Positions 37,377 through 45,843 of a stretch of DNA of 60,583 nucleotides are shown here, piece by piece; position 1 is the first letter of the stretch, and every line of letters starts with the position of its first letter. This DNA comes from Roseateles sp. (GTDB lineage Bacteria; Pseudomonadota; Gammaproteobacteria; Burkholderiales; Burkholderiaceae). Both the position numbers and the translations under genes were made by a program. The notes under the pieces are model-generated. The model was not told where the DNA came from and ran no database searches. It was given only the letters and a program-made list of their open reading frames with translations. The DNA is taken from NCBI GenBank assembly GCA_019232985.1, contig JAFAMW010000012.1, forward strand, positions 1-60,583. The letters run 5' to 3'.

Positions 37377-38519
37377 ATGAAGAAAGCCTCTCAACGCCTG
37401 CTGTCCCTCGACGCGTTCCGCGGCTTCACGATCGCGTCGATGCTGCTCGTGAACAACCCCGGCGACTGGGCCCACCTGTACGCGCCGCTCGACCACGCGA
37501 AGTGGAACGGCTGGACCTTCACCGACTGGATCTTCCCGTTCTTCGTGTTCATCAGCGGCATCGCGATGACGATGTCGCTGTCGGCGCGCGCGCGCGCGCG
37601 CGGCGCGAACCGCACCGACCTGCTGCTGCGCACGCTGCGCCGCGGCGCGACGATCATCGCGATCGGCTGGCTGCTCAACTACATCCCCTACTTCAACCTC
37701 GCCCATGTGCGCATCCCCGGCGTGCTCCAGCGCATCGGCCTGTGCACGATGCTCACGGCGCCGCTCGCGATCTGGCTCGGCTGGCGCGCCCAGGCGCTCG
37801 TCGGCGTCGCGCTGATGGCGCTGTACAGCGCGATCCAGCTGCTCGTGCCGGTGCCCGACGCGGCCGGCGTCGTCCATGCGGGCCTGCTCGAGCCCGGCGC
37901 CGACGTCGGCGCGTTCGTCGACCGCACGCTGCTCGGCGCGCACCTGTGGGTGCAGAGCAAGACCTGGGACCCCGAGGGCCTGCTGTCGACGCTGCCGGCC
38001 GTCGCGAGCCAGATCGCCGGCCTGCTCGCCGGCCATTGGCTCGCGAGCGAGCGCCCGGCCGCCGACAAGGCGATGGGCTACATGATCGGCGGCCTGCTGC
38101 TGCTGTGGGCCGCGAGCATCGGCGACTTCTGGCTGATGCCGATCAACAAGAGCCTGTGGACGCCGCCCTACGTGCTGCTGATGGCCGGCTGGGCCTGCCT
38201 GGTCTTCGGCAGCTTCTACTGGCTGCTCGACGCCCAGCCCTACGCGGTCGCGCGCGCGCGGCTCGCGCGTCTCGTGCGGCCGCTCCAGGTGCTCGGCGTG
38301 AACGCGCTGTTCCTGTTCGCGCTGTCGGGCCTCGTCGCGAAGATGATGGGCAATATCAAGATCGACGGGCGCTCGCTGCACGCCGTCGTCTACGCGCCGT
38401 TCGCGGCGAGCGGGCTCGCGCCGATCAACGCCTCGCTCGCCTACGCGATCGCCTTCGTCGCCGTGATGTACGCCTGCGCGTGGGGCTTGTGGAAGCGCGG
38501 CATCGTCGTGAAGGTTTGA
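37377..38519 (+). CDS. NagX-like / HGSNAT-family membrane acetyltransferase
   Basis: A 380-residue membrane protein with about ten helices and the DUF5009/HGSNAT hallmarks 'RLLSLDAFRGFTIASMLLVNNPG' and 'WTFTDWIFPFFVFISGIAM', then 'IPGVLQRIG' and 'DPEGLLSTLPAV'. The human relative acetylates terminal glucosamine across a membrane; bacterial NagX is linked to amino-sugar use. In this cluster it probably handles peptidoglycan-derived amino sugars. GAAGGA lies before the ATG, 19 bp after ampG. Confidence 0.9.
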   Translation: MKKASQRLLSLDAFRGFTIASMLLVNNPGDWAHLYAPLDHAKWNGWTFTDWIFPFFVFISGIAMTMSLSARARARGANRTDLLLRTLRRGATIIAIGWLLNYIPYFNLAHVRIPGVLQRIGLCTMLTAPLAIWLGWRAQALVGVALMALYSAIQLLVPVPDAAGVVHAGLLEPGADVGAFVDRTLLGAHLWVQSKTWDPEGLLSTLPAVASQIAGLLAGHWLASERPAADKAMGYMIGGLLLLWAASIGDFWLMPINKSLWTPPYVLLMAGWACLVFGSFYWLLDAQPYAVARARLARLVRPLQVLGVNALFLFALSGLVAKMMGNIKIDGRSLHAVVYAPFAASGLAPINASLAYAIAFVAVMYACAWGLWKRGIVVKV

Positions 38520-38533
38520 GGAAGGAAGACGCC

Positions 38534-39811
38534 ATGGCGCTCCATCGCCGCACCCTGCTCGCCTCCTCGCTGCTGCTGCCCGGCTGCGCGGCGCTGCACC
38601 GCCCGGCCGAGGCCCCCGCCGCCAGCGCCGCGGCGGCCGCGCCGCGCGAATTCCGCGGCGCCTGGGTCGCGACCGTCGCGAACATCGACTGGCCGTCGAA
38701 GAAGGGCCTGAGCACGGCCGCCCAGCAGGCCGAGGCGCGCGCGCTGCTCGACACGGCCGCGCGGCTGGGCCTCAACGCGATCATCTTCCAGGTGCGCACG
38801 AGCGCCGACGCGCTCTACGACTCCAAGCTCGAGCCCTGGAGCGAGTACCTGAGCGGCACGCAGGGCCAGGCGCCCGCGCCGTTCTACGACCCGCTCGCGT
38901 TCTGGATCGCCGAGGCGCACGCGCGCGGCATCGAGCTGCACGCGTGGTTCAACCCGTTCCGCGCGCGCCAGAGCAGCGCGAAGTCGGCGCTCGCGGCGAG
39001 CCATGTCGCGAACGCCCACCCGGACTGGGTCAAGCCCTATGGCGACCAGCTCTGGATCGACCCGGGCGAGCCGGCCGCGGCCGACCACACCCTCGAGGTC
39101 TTCTGCGACGTGATCCGGCGCTACGACATCGACGCGCTGCACATCGACGACTATTTCTACCCCTACCCGGTCAAGGGCGCCGACGGCGCGACGGACCTCG
39201 ACTTCCCCGACGAGCCGAGCTGGCAGGCCTACCGCGCGGGCGGCGGCGCGCTCGCACGCGCCGACTGGCGGCGCAGCAACGTCGACGCGCTGATCGCGCG
39301 CATCCACGAGGCCGCCCGCGCGCTGAAGCCCGGATTGCGCTTCGGCGTCAGCCCCTTCGGCATCGGCAAGCCCGCGCTGCGTCCTGCCGGCATCGGCGGC
39401 TTCAGCCAGTACGACACGCTCTACGCCGACGTCGAGCGCTGGCTCGCGAACGGCTGGGCCGACTACATCGTGCCGCAGCTCTACTGGCCGCGCGCGCAGG
39501 CCGCGCAGAGCTTCGAGCTGCTGCTCGACTACTGGCACGGCGCGGCCGCGAACCCGCGCGGCGTGCCGGTCTATGCCGGCATGTTCACGAGCCGGGTCAC
39601 CGGCAAGGACGGCGGCTGGCCGGTCGACGAGATCCTCGGCCAGATCGCGATCCAGCGCGCCCACGCGCCGGGCAGCGGCCATTGCCACTTCAGCCTGATC
39701 GCGTTGCACGAGAACCGCGGCGGCATCGCCGACGCGCTGCTCGCCGGGCCGTACGCGACGGCGGCCGCCGCGGCGCCGGCTTCGGCCGTGCCGGTCGGCC
39801 CCGTCGGCTGA
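38534..39811 (+). CDS. GHL10 (DUF187) lipoprotein, DigH-like peptidoglycan glycosidase
   Basis: A 425-residue protein with a Tat/Sec-like basic start, lipobox 'LLPGC' (C18) and a glycosyl-hydrolase-like family 10 barrel: 'FRGAWVATVANIDWPSK', 'LNAIIFQVRTSADALYDS', 'IELHAWFNPFRA', 'YDIDALHIDDYFYPYP' and 'WADYIVPQLYWPR'. E. coli DigH of this family cuts denuded (peptide-free) glycan strands in the outer-membrane leaflet. This fits the neighbouring amidases, which make such glycan, and MurQ/AmpG, which recycle the sugars. AGGAAG precedes the ATG, 14 bp after the NagX-like gene. Confidence 0.9.
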   Translation: MALHRRTLLASSLLLPGCAALHRPAEAPAASAAAAAPREFRGAWVATVANIDWPSKKGLSTAAQQAEARALLDTAARLGLNAIIFQVRTSADALYDSKLEPWSEYLSGTQGQAPAPFYDPLAFWIAEAHARGIELHAWFNPFRARQSSAKSALAASHVANAHPDWVKPYGDQLWIDPGEPAAADHTLEVFCDVIRRYDIDALHIDDYFYPYPVKGADGATDLDFPDEPSWQAYRAGGGALARADWRRSNVDALIARIHEAARALKPGLRFGVSPFGIGKPALRPAGIGGFSQYDTLYADVERWLANGWADYIVPQLYWPRAQAAQSFELLLDYWHGAAANPRGVPVYAGMFTSRVTGKDGGWPVDEILGQIAIQRAHAPGSGHCHFSLIALHENRGGIADALLAGPYATAAAAAPASAVPVGPVG

Positions 39812-39882
39812 GGGTTTAACGCCTCTGCGCGCGCGTCGGCCGCACGCACAATCGCGGCCGACAAGCACATCGAGGAGACACG

Positions 39883-42036
39883 ATGACGACGCGCTTCGGG
39901 CGTGGCGCCCGGAGCTGGGCCGCCTATGCCCTGGTCCTGCTCGTGCTCGCGGCCGCGGGCCTCGTCGCGTGGGACCGCGCGCAGCAGCCGGCCGAGCCGG
40001 ACCCGGCCGCGCTGATCGCGCGCGCGGCCCGCTACCACGCGCGCATCCAGCGCGACGACTACGGCGTGCCGCATATCAGCGGGCCGCGCGACGTCGACGT
40101 CGCCTACGGCCTCGCCTACGCCCACGCCGAGGACGACTTCGCGACGCTCCAGGACGTGCTGCGCGCGACGCGCGGCACGCTCGCGGCGGTCAAGGGGCCG
40201 GCCGGCGCGCCGACCGACTACCTGGTCCAGCTGTTCGGCGTCTGGGACGCCGTGCACGCGGGCTACGCGCGCGACCTGCCGGCCGACGTGCGCGCGGTGC
40301 TCGAGGCCTACGCCGACGGCGTCAACCATTACGCGGCCCTGCACCCCGAGCAGGTCGAGCGCGGCACGCTGCCGGTCACGGGCGAGGACATCGCGGCCGG
40401 CTTCGTGTTCAAGGCGCCGTTCTTCTTCGGCATGGAGGACCAGCTCAAGCGCCTGACCGCGCCGCCCGACGCGGCCCCTGCCGCGCCCGAGCCGCCACCT
40501 GAATCGCCACCCAAGGGCTCGAACGGCCTCGCCGTCGCGCCGCCGCGCTCGGCCGACGGCGCGACGCGCCTGCTCGTGAACTCGCACCAGCCCTATACGG
40601 GCCCGGTCGCCTGGTACGAGGCGGTGCTGCAGAGCGGCGAGGGCTGGCATGTCGCGGGCGGCTTCTTCCCGGGCGCGCCGTTCATGCTGCACGGCCATAA
40701 CGAGCACCTCGGCTGGGCCCATACGGTCAACAAGCCGGCGAGCCTGATCACGATATACAAGCTCACGCTCAAGCCCGACGACCCCGACCAGTACCTGCTC
40801 GACGGCCGGTGGCGCCATTTCGAGACGCGCGACGCGGCGCTGCGCGTGAAGCTGCTGGGCCCGCTGACGTGGACCGTGCACCGGCCGCTGCTGCACTCGA
40901 TTCACGGGCCCGTGCTCAAGACCGAGCGCGGCACGTTCGCGCTGCGCTGGGCCGGCATGGGCGAGGTCGCGCAGCCGCTCCAGTACTTCCGCGAGAACAA
41001 GGCGCGCGACCTGGCCGAATGGCGCGCGGCGATCGCGATCAACGCGGTGCCGAGCCTCAACTACGTCTACGCCGACGAGAAGGGCCATATCGGCTTCGTC
41101 TACAACGGCCGCTACCCGGCGCTGCCGCCCGACCTCGACGTGCGCCACGACCTGCCCGGCGACCGCTCGGACCTGATCTGGCACGCCTACCTGCCGGCCG
41201 CGCGCGTCCCGCAGGTCTGGGACCCGGCCTCGGGCTTCGTGTTCAACAGCAACAACACGCCGCTGCGCGCGACGGGCCCGCAGGACCAGCTGCACGCGGC
41301 CGACTTCCCGGCGAGCATGGGCCTCGAGACGCAGATGAACAACCGCGCGCTGCGCGTCGAGGAGACCTGGGGCGCCGACCCGGCGATCACGGCCGACGCG
41401 TTCCGGCGCTACAAGTACGACCTGCACTACAGCGATCGCTCCACGGTCGTCGCGCTCGTGGACGAACTGCTGCAGCTGCCCGACCCGGACCTCGCGCCGG
41501 CCCGGACGATCCTGCGCGGCTGGGACCGCAACGCCGACCGCGCGAACCGCGCGGCGCCGCTCGCGCTCTTGACCGCCTACCGGGTGCTCGCGCCCGACGG
41601 CCGGCGCCTGATGGCGCCCGCGGCCGGCCTGCGCGCGGCGATGCTCGCGCTGCAGCTGCACTACGGCCGGCTCGACCCGCCCTGGGGCGAGGTCAACCGG
41701 ATCCGCCGCGGCGCGCTCGACCTCGCGATCGACGGCGCGCGCGACACCTACCGCTCGGTCTGGGGCGAGCCCGACGCGGCCGGCCGCCTCGAGGCGCGCG
41801 CCGGCGACACCCTGATCATGTTCGTCGAGTGGGACCGCGACGGCCGCCTGAGCTCGCGCAGCGTCCACCAGTTCGGCGCGGCGACGCTCGACGCGCGCTC
41901 GCCGCATTACGCCGACCAGACGCCGCTGTTCGTCGCAATGCAGACCAAGCCGGTGTGGTTCACGCCCGCGCAGCTCGCCGGTCATGTGCGCGAGGACTAT
42001 GCGCCCGGGGCGCGGACGGCGGACCTCGCCCGCTAG
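39883..42036 (+). CDS. Penicillin acylase family (S45) amidohydrolase
   Basis: A 717-residue Ntn-hydrolase precursor: one N-terminal membrane or signal segment ('YALVLLVLAAAGLVAW'), an alpha chain beginning near 'YHARIQRDDYGVPHI', a Pro-rich spacer, and the nucleophile Ser213 in 'KGSNGL', the new N-terminus of the beta chain after self-cleavage; 'LLVNSHQPY' and 'GHNEHLGWAHT' follow. Members cleave penicillins, acyl-homoserine lactones or peptides. GAGGAG precedes the ATG, and CACAAT (39847-39852) may be the -10 of its own promoter. The stop overlaps the convergent selU stop by four bases (CTAG). Confidence 0.92.
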   Translation: MTTRFGRGARSWAAYALVLLVLAAAGLVAWDRAQQPAEPDPAALIARAARYHARIQRDDYGVPHISGPRDVDVAYGLAYAHAEDDFATLQDVLRATRGTLAAVKGPAGAPTDYLVQLFGVWDAVHAGYARDLPADVRAVLEAYADGVNHYAALHPEQVERGTLPVTGEDIAAGFVFKAPFFFGMEDQLKRLTAPPDAAPAAPEPPPESPPKGSNGLAVAPPRSADGATRLLVNSHQPYTGPVAWYEAVLQSGEGWHVAGGFFPGAPFMLHGHNEHLGWAHTVNKPASLITIYKLTLKPDDPDQYLLDGRWRHFETRDAALRVKLLGPLTWTVHRPLLHSIHGPVLKTERGTFALRWAGMGEVAQPLQYFRENKARDLAEWRAAIAINAVPSLNYVYADEKGHIGFVYNGRYPALPPDLDVRHDLPGDRSDLIWHAYLPAARVPQVWDPASGFVFNSNNTPLRATGPQDQLHAADFPASMGLETQMNNRALRVEETWGADPAITADAFRRYKYDLHYSDRSTVVALVDELLQLPDPDLAPARTILRGWDRNADRANRAAPLALLTAYRVLAPDGRRLMAPAAGLRAAMLALQLHYGRLDPPWGEVNRIRRGALDLAIDGARDTYRSVWGEPDAAGRLEARAGDTLIMFVEWDRDGRLSSRSVHQFGAATLDARSPHYADQTPLFVAMQTKPVWFTPAQLAGHVREDYAPGARTADLAR

Positions 42037-43085
42037 GGCTCGACGGCGGCGATGCGCGCGGCGAGCGCCGCGATGCCGGCCTCGTCGAGGTCCTCGGTCG
42101 CGACGGTCGCGCGCTCGCGCCAGCGCAGCAGGTGCTTCTCCTGCGACTTGGCGTAATGCGGGTCGTAGTGCTGGCTCATCAGCTCGGCGAACAGCGCGGG
42201 CAGCGCGCCCGCGCGCGCCCAGGCCTGCCAGCGCTCGACGGTTTTCTGGCCCTGCAGCTCCCTGAGCCGGTCGAGCGTGAGCGCGAGCGCCTCGCGGTCG
42301 GCGCCCAGGTAGGCGTAGTCGCGCAGCAGGTAGGCGAGGCGCGCCTCGGCGCTCGCGACGATCTCGATGCAAGGCGCATGGCGCAGGCGCTCGATCAGCG
42401 GCCGCGGCACCGACAGGCGGCCGATGCGCACGCTCTCGGCCTCGATGAAGACCGGCCGCGCGGGGTCGAGCGCGTCGAGCTGGCGGGCGAGCTGGGTCTC
42501 GAAGGCCTTTTGCGCGGGCTGCGGCCGGTCCGGCAGCGCACCGAGCAGCGAGCCCTTGTGGCAGGCGAGGCCCTCGAGGTCGATCACCTGCGCGCCGCGC
42601 GCCGCGAGCGCCTGCAGCACGCGCGTCTTGGCGCTGCCGGTCGCGCCGCAGACGACGCGCAGCTCGAGCTCGGGCACGCGCGTCGCGAGGCGCTCGATCA
42701 CGTGGGCGCGAAAGCCCTTGTAGCCGCCCGCGAGCTGCTGGGCGTCCCAGCCGATCAGGCGCAGCCACTGGACGAACGAGCCGCTGCGCATGCCGCCGCG
42801 CCAGCAGTAGACGAGCGGGCGCCAGCGCTCGGGCCGCTCGGCCATAAACTCGCGCACATGGCGCGCGATGTTCGCGGCGACCATCGCGCCGCCGACGCGG
42901 CGCGCCTCGAACGCGCCCTGCTGCTTGTAGAGCGTGCCGACGATGCGGCGCTCGTCGTCGTCGAGCACGGGCAGGTTGACGGCGCCCGGGATATGGTCGA
43001 GCGCGAACTCGGCCGGCGAGCGCGTGTCGATGACGGTGTCGAAGCCGCCGATGTCGGCCGGGCGGACGGGGGTGCGATGGCTCAA
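42033..43085 (-). CDS. selU: tRNA 2-selenouridine synthase
   Basis: A 350-residue SelU/MnmH: an N-terminal rhodanese domain with catalytic Cys in 'LVYCWRGGMRSGS', and a P-loop domain with 'CGATGSAKTRVLQ' (the usual Lys-Thr pair is kept; one Gly of the loop is Ala). It replaces sulfur by selenium in the wobble 2-thiouridine of tRNAs for Lys, Glu and Gln, using selenophosphate from SelD. The start is TTG at 43085, which overlaps the stop of the PIN-domain toxin gene (TTGA); the frame further upstream is its shadow. The result is a selU gene translationally coupled to a toxin-antitoxin pair. Confidence 0.92.
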   Translation of the reverse strand: MSHRTPVRPADIGGFDTVIDTRSPAEFALDHIPGAVNLPVLDDDERRIVGTLYKQQGAFEARRVGGAMVAANIARHVREFMAERPERWRPLVYCWRGGMRSGSFVQWLRLIGWDAQQLAGGYKGFRAHVIERLATRVPELELRVVCGATGSAKTRVLQALAARGAQVIDLEGLACHKGSLLGALPDRPQPAQKAFETQLARQLDALDPARPVFIEAESVRIGRLSVPRPLIERLRHAPCIEIVASAEARLAYLLRDYAYLGADREALALTLDRLRELQGQKTVERWQAWARAGALPALFAELMSQHYDPHYAKSQEKHLLRWRERATVATEDLDEAGIAALAARIAAVEP

Positions 43086-43501
43086 GTGGCGGGCGGCTCG
43101 GGCGGCCGGGTTGGAGAAGCGGGTGGGAAGGCCGGCGCGTACGCGACGCCGAAGCGCGCGGCCAGCGCCGCGAGGCGCGCGTCGAGCGTCCAGAGCGCGG
43201 CGCCCGGCGTCAGCAGCGTCGCCGCGAGCAGCGCGACGTCGACATAGCCGCAACCGAGGCCGTGCAGGCGCTCGCGCTCGATCAGGCCGAGCAGCTCGGC
43301 GGGCGTCGCCTGGCGCGCGGGCTCGAGCAAGGCGAGGTCGGCGAGCGTGCGCGCGCGCCCGGGCGGCGTGCCGCAGGCGAGCTCGCCGATCACGAAGGGG
43401 TGGGCGAGCGCGCGGTCTTGCGTCAGCAGCTCGACGAGCGCCGCGTTGCGCCCGCGGAAATGGTCGACCCACACCGAGGTGTCGACGAGCACAGCGCTCA
43501 C
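43082..43501 (-). CDS. PIN-domain (VapC-type) toxin
   Basis: A 139-residue PIN-domain ribonuclease: 'VLVDTSVWVDHFRG' supplies the first acidic residue, followed by 'VIGELACG' and 'GCGYVDVALLAA', the further Mg-binding acids. VapC toxins cut tRNA or rRNA. The start is GTG at 43501, overlapping the antitoxin stop (GTGA). Its stop overlaps the selU start, so the module and selU form one operon. Confidence 0.9.
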   Translation of the reverse strand: MSAVLVDTSVWVDHFRGRNAALVELLTQDRALAHPFVIGELACGTPPGRARTLADLALLEPARQATPAELLGLIERERLHGLGCGYVDVALLAATLLTPGAALWTLDARLAALAARFGVAYAPAFPPASPTRPPEPPAT

Positions 43502-43704
43502 CGCGGCGCCACGCCGGGCCGGTCGCGCGGCACCTCGGCCATCTGCGGCGCGCTCGCGCCGAGCGCCGCGAGGCGCCGCGCGGCCTGCACGCGCACAAAG
43601 GTCTTGACCGCCTCGCGAAACAGGTCGGCCCGGTCCATGCCCGGGTCGGCCACTTCGAGCGCCTTCTCGTAGAGTTCGTCGTCGATCGTGACGGTCGTTC
43701 GCAT
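43498..43704 (-). CDS. VapB-type ribbon-helix-helix antitoxin
   Basis: A 68-residue protein opening 'MRTTVTIDDELYEKALEVADP', a typical VapB RHH DNA-binding strand and helix, with a C-terminal toxin-binding tail. It should neutralise the PIN toxin and repress the operon through the dyads at 43727-43748. ATG at 43704 starts exactly at the RHH strand; upstream in-frame codons run into the operator. Confidence 0.88.
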   Translation of the reverse strand: MRTTVTIDDELYEKALEVADPGMDRADLFREAVKTFVRVQAARRLAALGASAPQMAEVPRDRPGVAPR

Positions 43705-43726
43705 CGTTCGTCCGGTCATCAAATGT

Positions 43727-43748
43727 GATGCAATCATGCATCCATGCA
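43727..43748. promoter_or_regulatory. Overlapping dyads between vapB-like and selD genes
   Basis: GATGCA-N4-TGCATC (43727-43742) overlaps TGCAT-CC-ATGCA (43737-43748), both perfect. They lie 23 bp upstream of the antitoxin start and 37 bp before selD, in the AT-richest part of the gap. Likely operator of the antitoxin; it may also affect selD, which diverges from it. Confidence 0.65.
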
Positions 43749-43784
43749 AGCATCTTCGCAAGACGGCGAAGGAACAGGACCCCC

Positions 43785-44840
43785 ATGAGCGACCCGATCC
43801 GCCTGACGACCTTCTCCCACGGCGGCGGCTGCGGCTGCAAGATCGCGCCCGGCGTGCTCAGCAGCCTCCTCGCGCGCGCGCCGGCCGGGCTCGTGCCGCC
43901 CGAGCTGCTCGTCGGCATCGAGACCAGCGACGACGCGGCCGTCTACCAGCTCAACAACGCGCAGGCGCTCGTCGCGACGACCGACTTTTTCACGCCCATC
44001 GTCGACGACGCCTACGACTTCGGCCGCATCGCCGCGACGAACGCACTGTCGGACGTCTACGCGATGGGCGGCACGCCGATCATGGCGCTCGCGCTCGTCG
44101 GCATGCCGCTCGACAAGCTGCCGCACGAGGTGATCGCCCAGGTCCTCGCGGGCGGCGCCGACGTCTGCCGCGCAGCCGGCATCCCGATCGCGGGCGGCCA
44201 CAGCATCGACGTGCTCGAGCCGATCTACGGCCTCGTCGCGCTGGGCCTGGTCCACCCGCAGCGCGTGCGCCGCAACGCCGACGCACGGGCCGGCGACGCG
44301 CTGATCCTCGGCAAGCCGCTCGGCGTCGGCCTGCTGTCGGCCGCGCTCAAAAAGGGCCTGCTCGACGCGGCCGGCTACGCCGAGATGCTGCGTTACACGA
44401 CCCAGCTCAACCGCGTCGGCGCCGAGCTCGCGACGCTCGACGCGGTCCACGCGATCACGGACGTGACGGGCTTCGGCCTGGCCGGCCACCTGCTCGAGAT
44501 GTGCCGCGGCTCGCGCCTGCGCGCCGAGGTGCGCCTCGCCGACCTGCCATGGATCGAAGCCGCGCGCGCGATCGCCGAGCAGGGCATCGCGACCGGCGCG
44601 TCGGCGCGCAACTGGGCCGGCTACGGCGACGCGGTCGACTGGCCGGCCGCGGGCACGCCGGCCGAGCGCGCGCTCGTGACCGACCCGCAGACCAGCGGCG
44701 GCCTGCTCGTGAGCTGCGCGCCGGAGGCCGCAGGCCAGGTGCTCGAGCGCTTCCGCGCGGCCGGCTTCGCGCAGGCCGCCGTGATCGGCGCGCTCGCCGC
44801 GCCCGTCGACGGCGGCCGGCCGCTCGCGTTCACGCGCTGA
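43785..44840 (+). CDS. selD: Selenophosphate synthetase
   Basis: A 351-residue SelD with the catalytic pair C16/K19 in 'SHGGGCGCKIAPG' (Cys form, not selenocysteine), 'LVATTDFFTPIVDDAYDFGRIAATNALSDVYAMGG' as ATP/Mg-binding segment and 'PLGVGLL'. It makes selenophosphate from selenide and ATP for SelU and, if present, for selenocysteine synthesis. ATG at 43785 follows AAGGAA at about 10 nt. Divergent from vapBC-selU across a 79-bp gap. Confidence 0.95.
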   Translation: MSDPIRLTTFSHGGGCGCKIAPGVLSSLLARAPAGLVPPELLVGIETSDDAAVYQLNNAQALVATTDFFTPIVDDAYDFGRIAATNALSDVYAMGGTPIMALALVGMPLDKLPHEVIAQVLAGGADVCRAAGIPIAGGHSIDVLEPIYGLVALGLVHPQRVRRNADARAGDALILGKPLGVGLLSAALKKGLLDAAGYAEMLRYTTQLNRVGAELATLDAVHAITDVTGFGLAGHLLEMCRGSRLRAEVRLADLPWIEAARAIAEQGIATGASARNWAGYGDAVDWPAAGTPAERALVTDPQTSGGLLVSCAPEAAGQVLERFRAAGFAQAAVIGALAAPVDGGRPLAFTR

Positions 44841-44863
44841 CGCGGGCGCTGTGCGGCGCAGAC

Positions 44864-44902
44864 TGCCGCGAAGTTATGGGCGCCCGCCGCAAAGCCATTG
44901 GC
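44864..44902 (+). promoter_or_regulatory. Two-part box upstream of amidase gene 1 (copy B)
   Basis: TGCCGCGAAGTTATGG (44864-44879), identical over 16 bases to copy A at 34993, and GCCATTGGC 15 bp after GTTATG. It touches the -35 hexamer of the next promoter, the usual place for an activator (or a repressor) to act. Confidence 0.6.
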
Positions 44903-44927
44903 GGGCCGCCGCGCGCGGTCGTAAAAG
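44898..44927 (+). promoter_or_regulatory. Probable promoter of amidase gene 1
   Basis: TTGGCG (44898-44903), an 18-bp spacer and TAAAAG (44922-44927). The expected start of transcription falls at or within a base or two of the ATG at 44935, so the mRNA should be leaderless. Confidence 0.55.
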
Positions 44928-44934
44928 CGCTGCC

Positions 44935-45813
44935 ATGAACATCCTCAAGCCCGCGCCGATTCCCGTGGTCCGTCTGGCCCTGCCGCTCGCCGCGGCCGCG
45001 CTGCTCGCCGCCTGCACGACGCCGCCGCTGGGGCTCGCCGACGCGAAGCGCGACTACTACCCGTCGGCGAACCAGGACAGCCGGGTCCAGTTCCTCGTGA
45101 TCCATTACACCGAGGAGACCTGGGCCGACTCGCTGCGCACGCTGACCGGCGCCGCGGCCTCGGACCGCCCGGTCAGCGCGCATTACCTCGTGCGCGACGA
45201 GCCGGCCGAGATCTACCAGCTCGTCGACGAGAACCGGCGCGCCTGGCAGGCCGGCGTCAGCGACTGGGCCGGCACGCAGAGCCTGAACTCGGCGTCGATC
45301 GGCATCGAGATCGTGAACCCCGGCGACAAGGAGGCGAACGGCGAGCGCCACGGCCATTACGCGCCGTACAAAGCGGCCCAGGTCGACGCCGTGGTCAGGC
45401 TCGTCAAGGACATCGTCGCGCGCCACCGGATCAAGCCCACCCGTATCGTCGGCCACGAGGACATCGCGCCCGACCGCCGCCGCGACCCGGGCCCACAGTT
45501 CCCCTGGCACCGCCTCTTTGATGCCGGCGTGATCCCCTGGCCCGACGCCGCCCAGGTCGCGGCGCGCCAGAGCGTGTACGCGCAAGCGCTGCCCGACATC
45601 ACCTGGGCACAGCAGAAGCTCGCGCGCTACGGCTACCTGATCCCGGTCACGGGCACGCTCGACGAGCACACGCGCAACGTGATCTCGGCCTTCCAGATGA
45701 AGTACCGCCCGGCCAACTTCGACGGCGCGCTCGACGCCGAGACCGCCGCGCTGATCGACGTCGCGACGACCCAGGGCGGCCTGCTGATGGTCGACGGCAA
45801 ACTGCCCGACTGA
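44935..45813 (+). CDS. AmiD-like N-acetylmuramoyl-L-alanine amidase lipoprotein 1
   Basis: A 292-residue lipoprotein (lipobox 'LLAAC', C27) with an amidase-2 zinc domain: ligands in 'FLVIHYTEE', 'IVGHEDIAP' and the Asp of 'RRRDPGPQFPW', catalytic Glu in 'IGIEIVNPG'. A C-terminal peptidoglycan-binding domain ('QQKLARYGYLIPVTGTLDEHTRNVISAFQ') follows. It cleaves the bond between MurNAc (or anhydroMurNAc) and L-Ala in the periplasm, probably from the outer membrane, since residue +2 is Thr. First of two tandem copies. Confidence 0.93.
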   Translation: MNILKPAPIPVVRLALPLAAAALLAACTTPPLGLADAKRDYYPSANQDSRVQFLVIHYTEETWADSLRTLTGAAASDRPVSAHYLVRDEPAEIYQLVDENRRAWQAGVSDWAGTQSLNSASIGIEIVNPGDKEANGERHGHYAPYKAAQVDAVVRLVKDIVARHRIKPTRIVGHEDIAPDRRRDPGPQFPWHRLFDAGVIPWPDAAQVAARQSVYAQALPDITWAQQKLARYGYLIPVTGTLDEHTRNVISAFQMKYRPANFDGALDAETAALIDVATTQGGLLMVDGKLPD

Positions 45814-45843
45814 GCGGGCCGGCGGCACCGGGTTAACCCCGCA

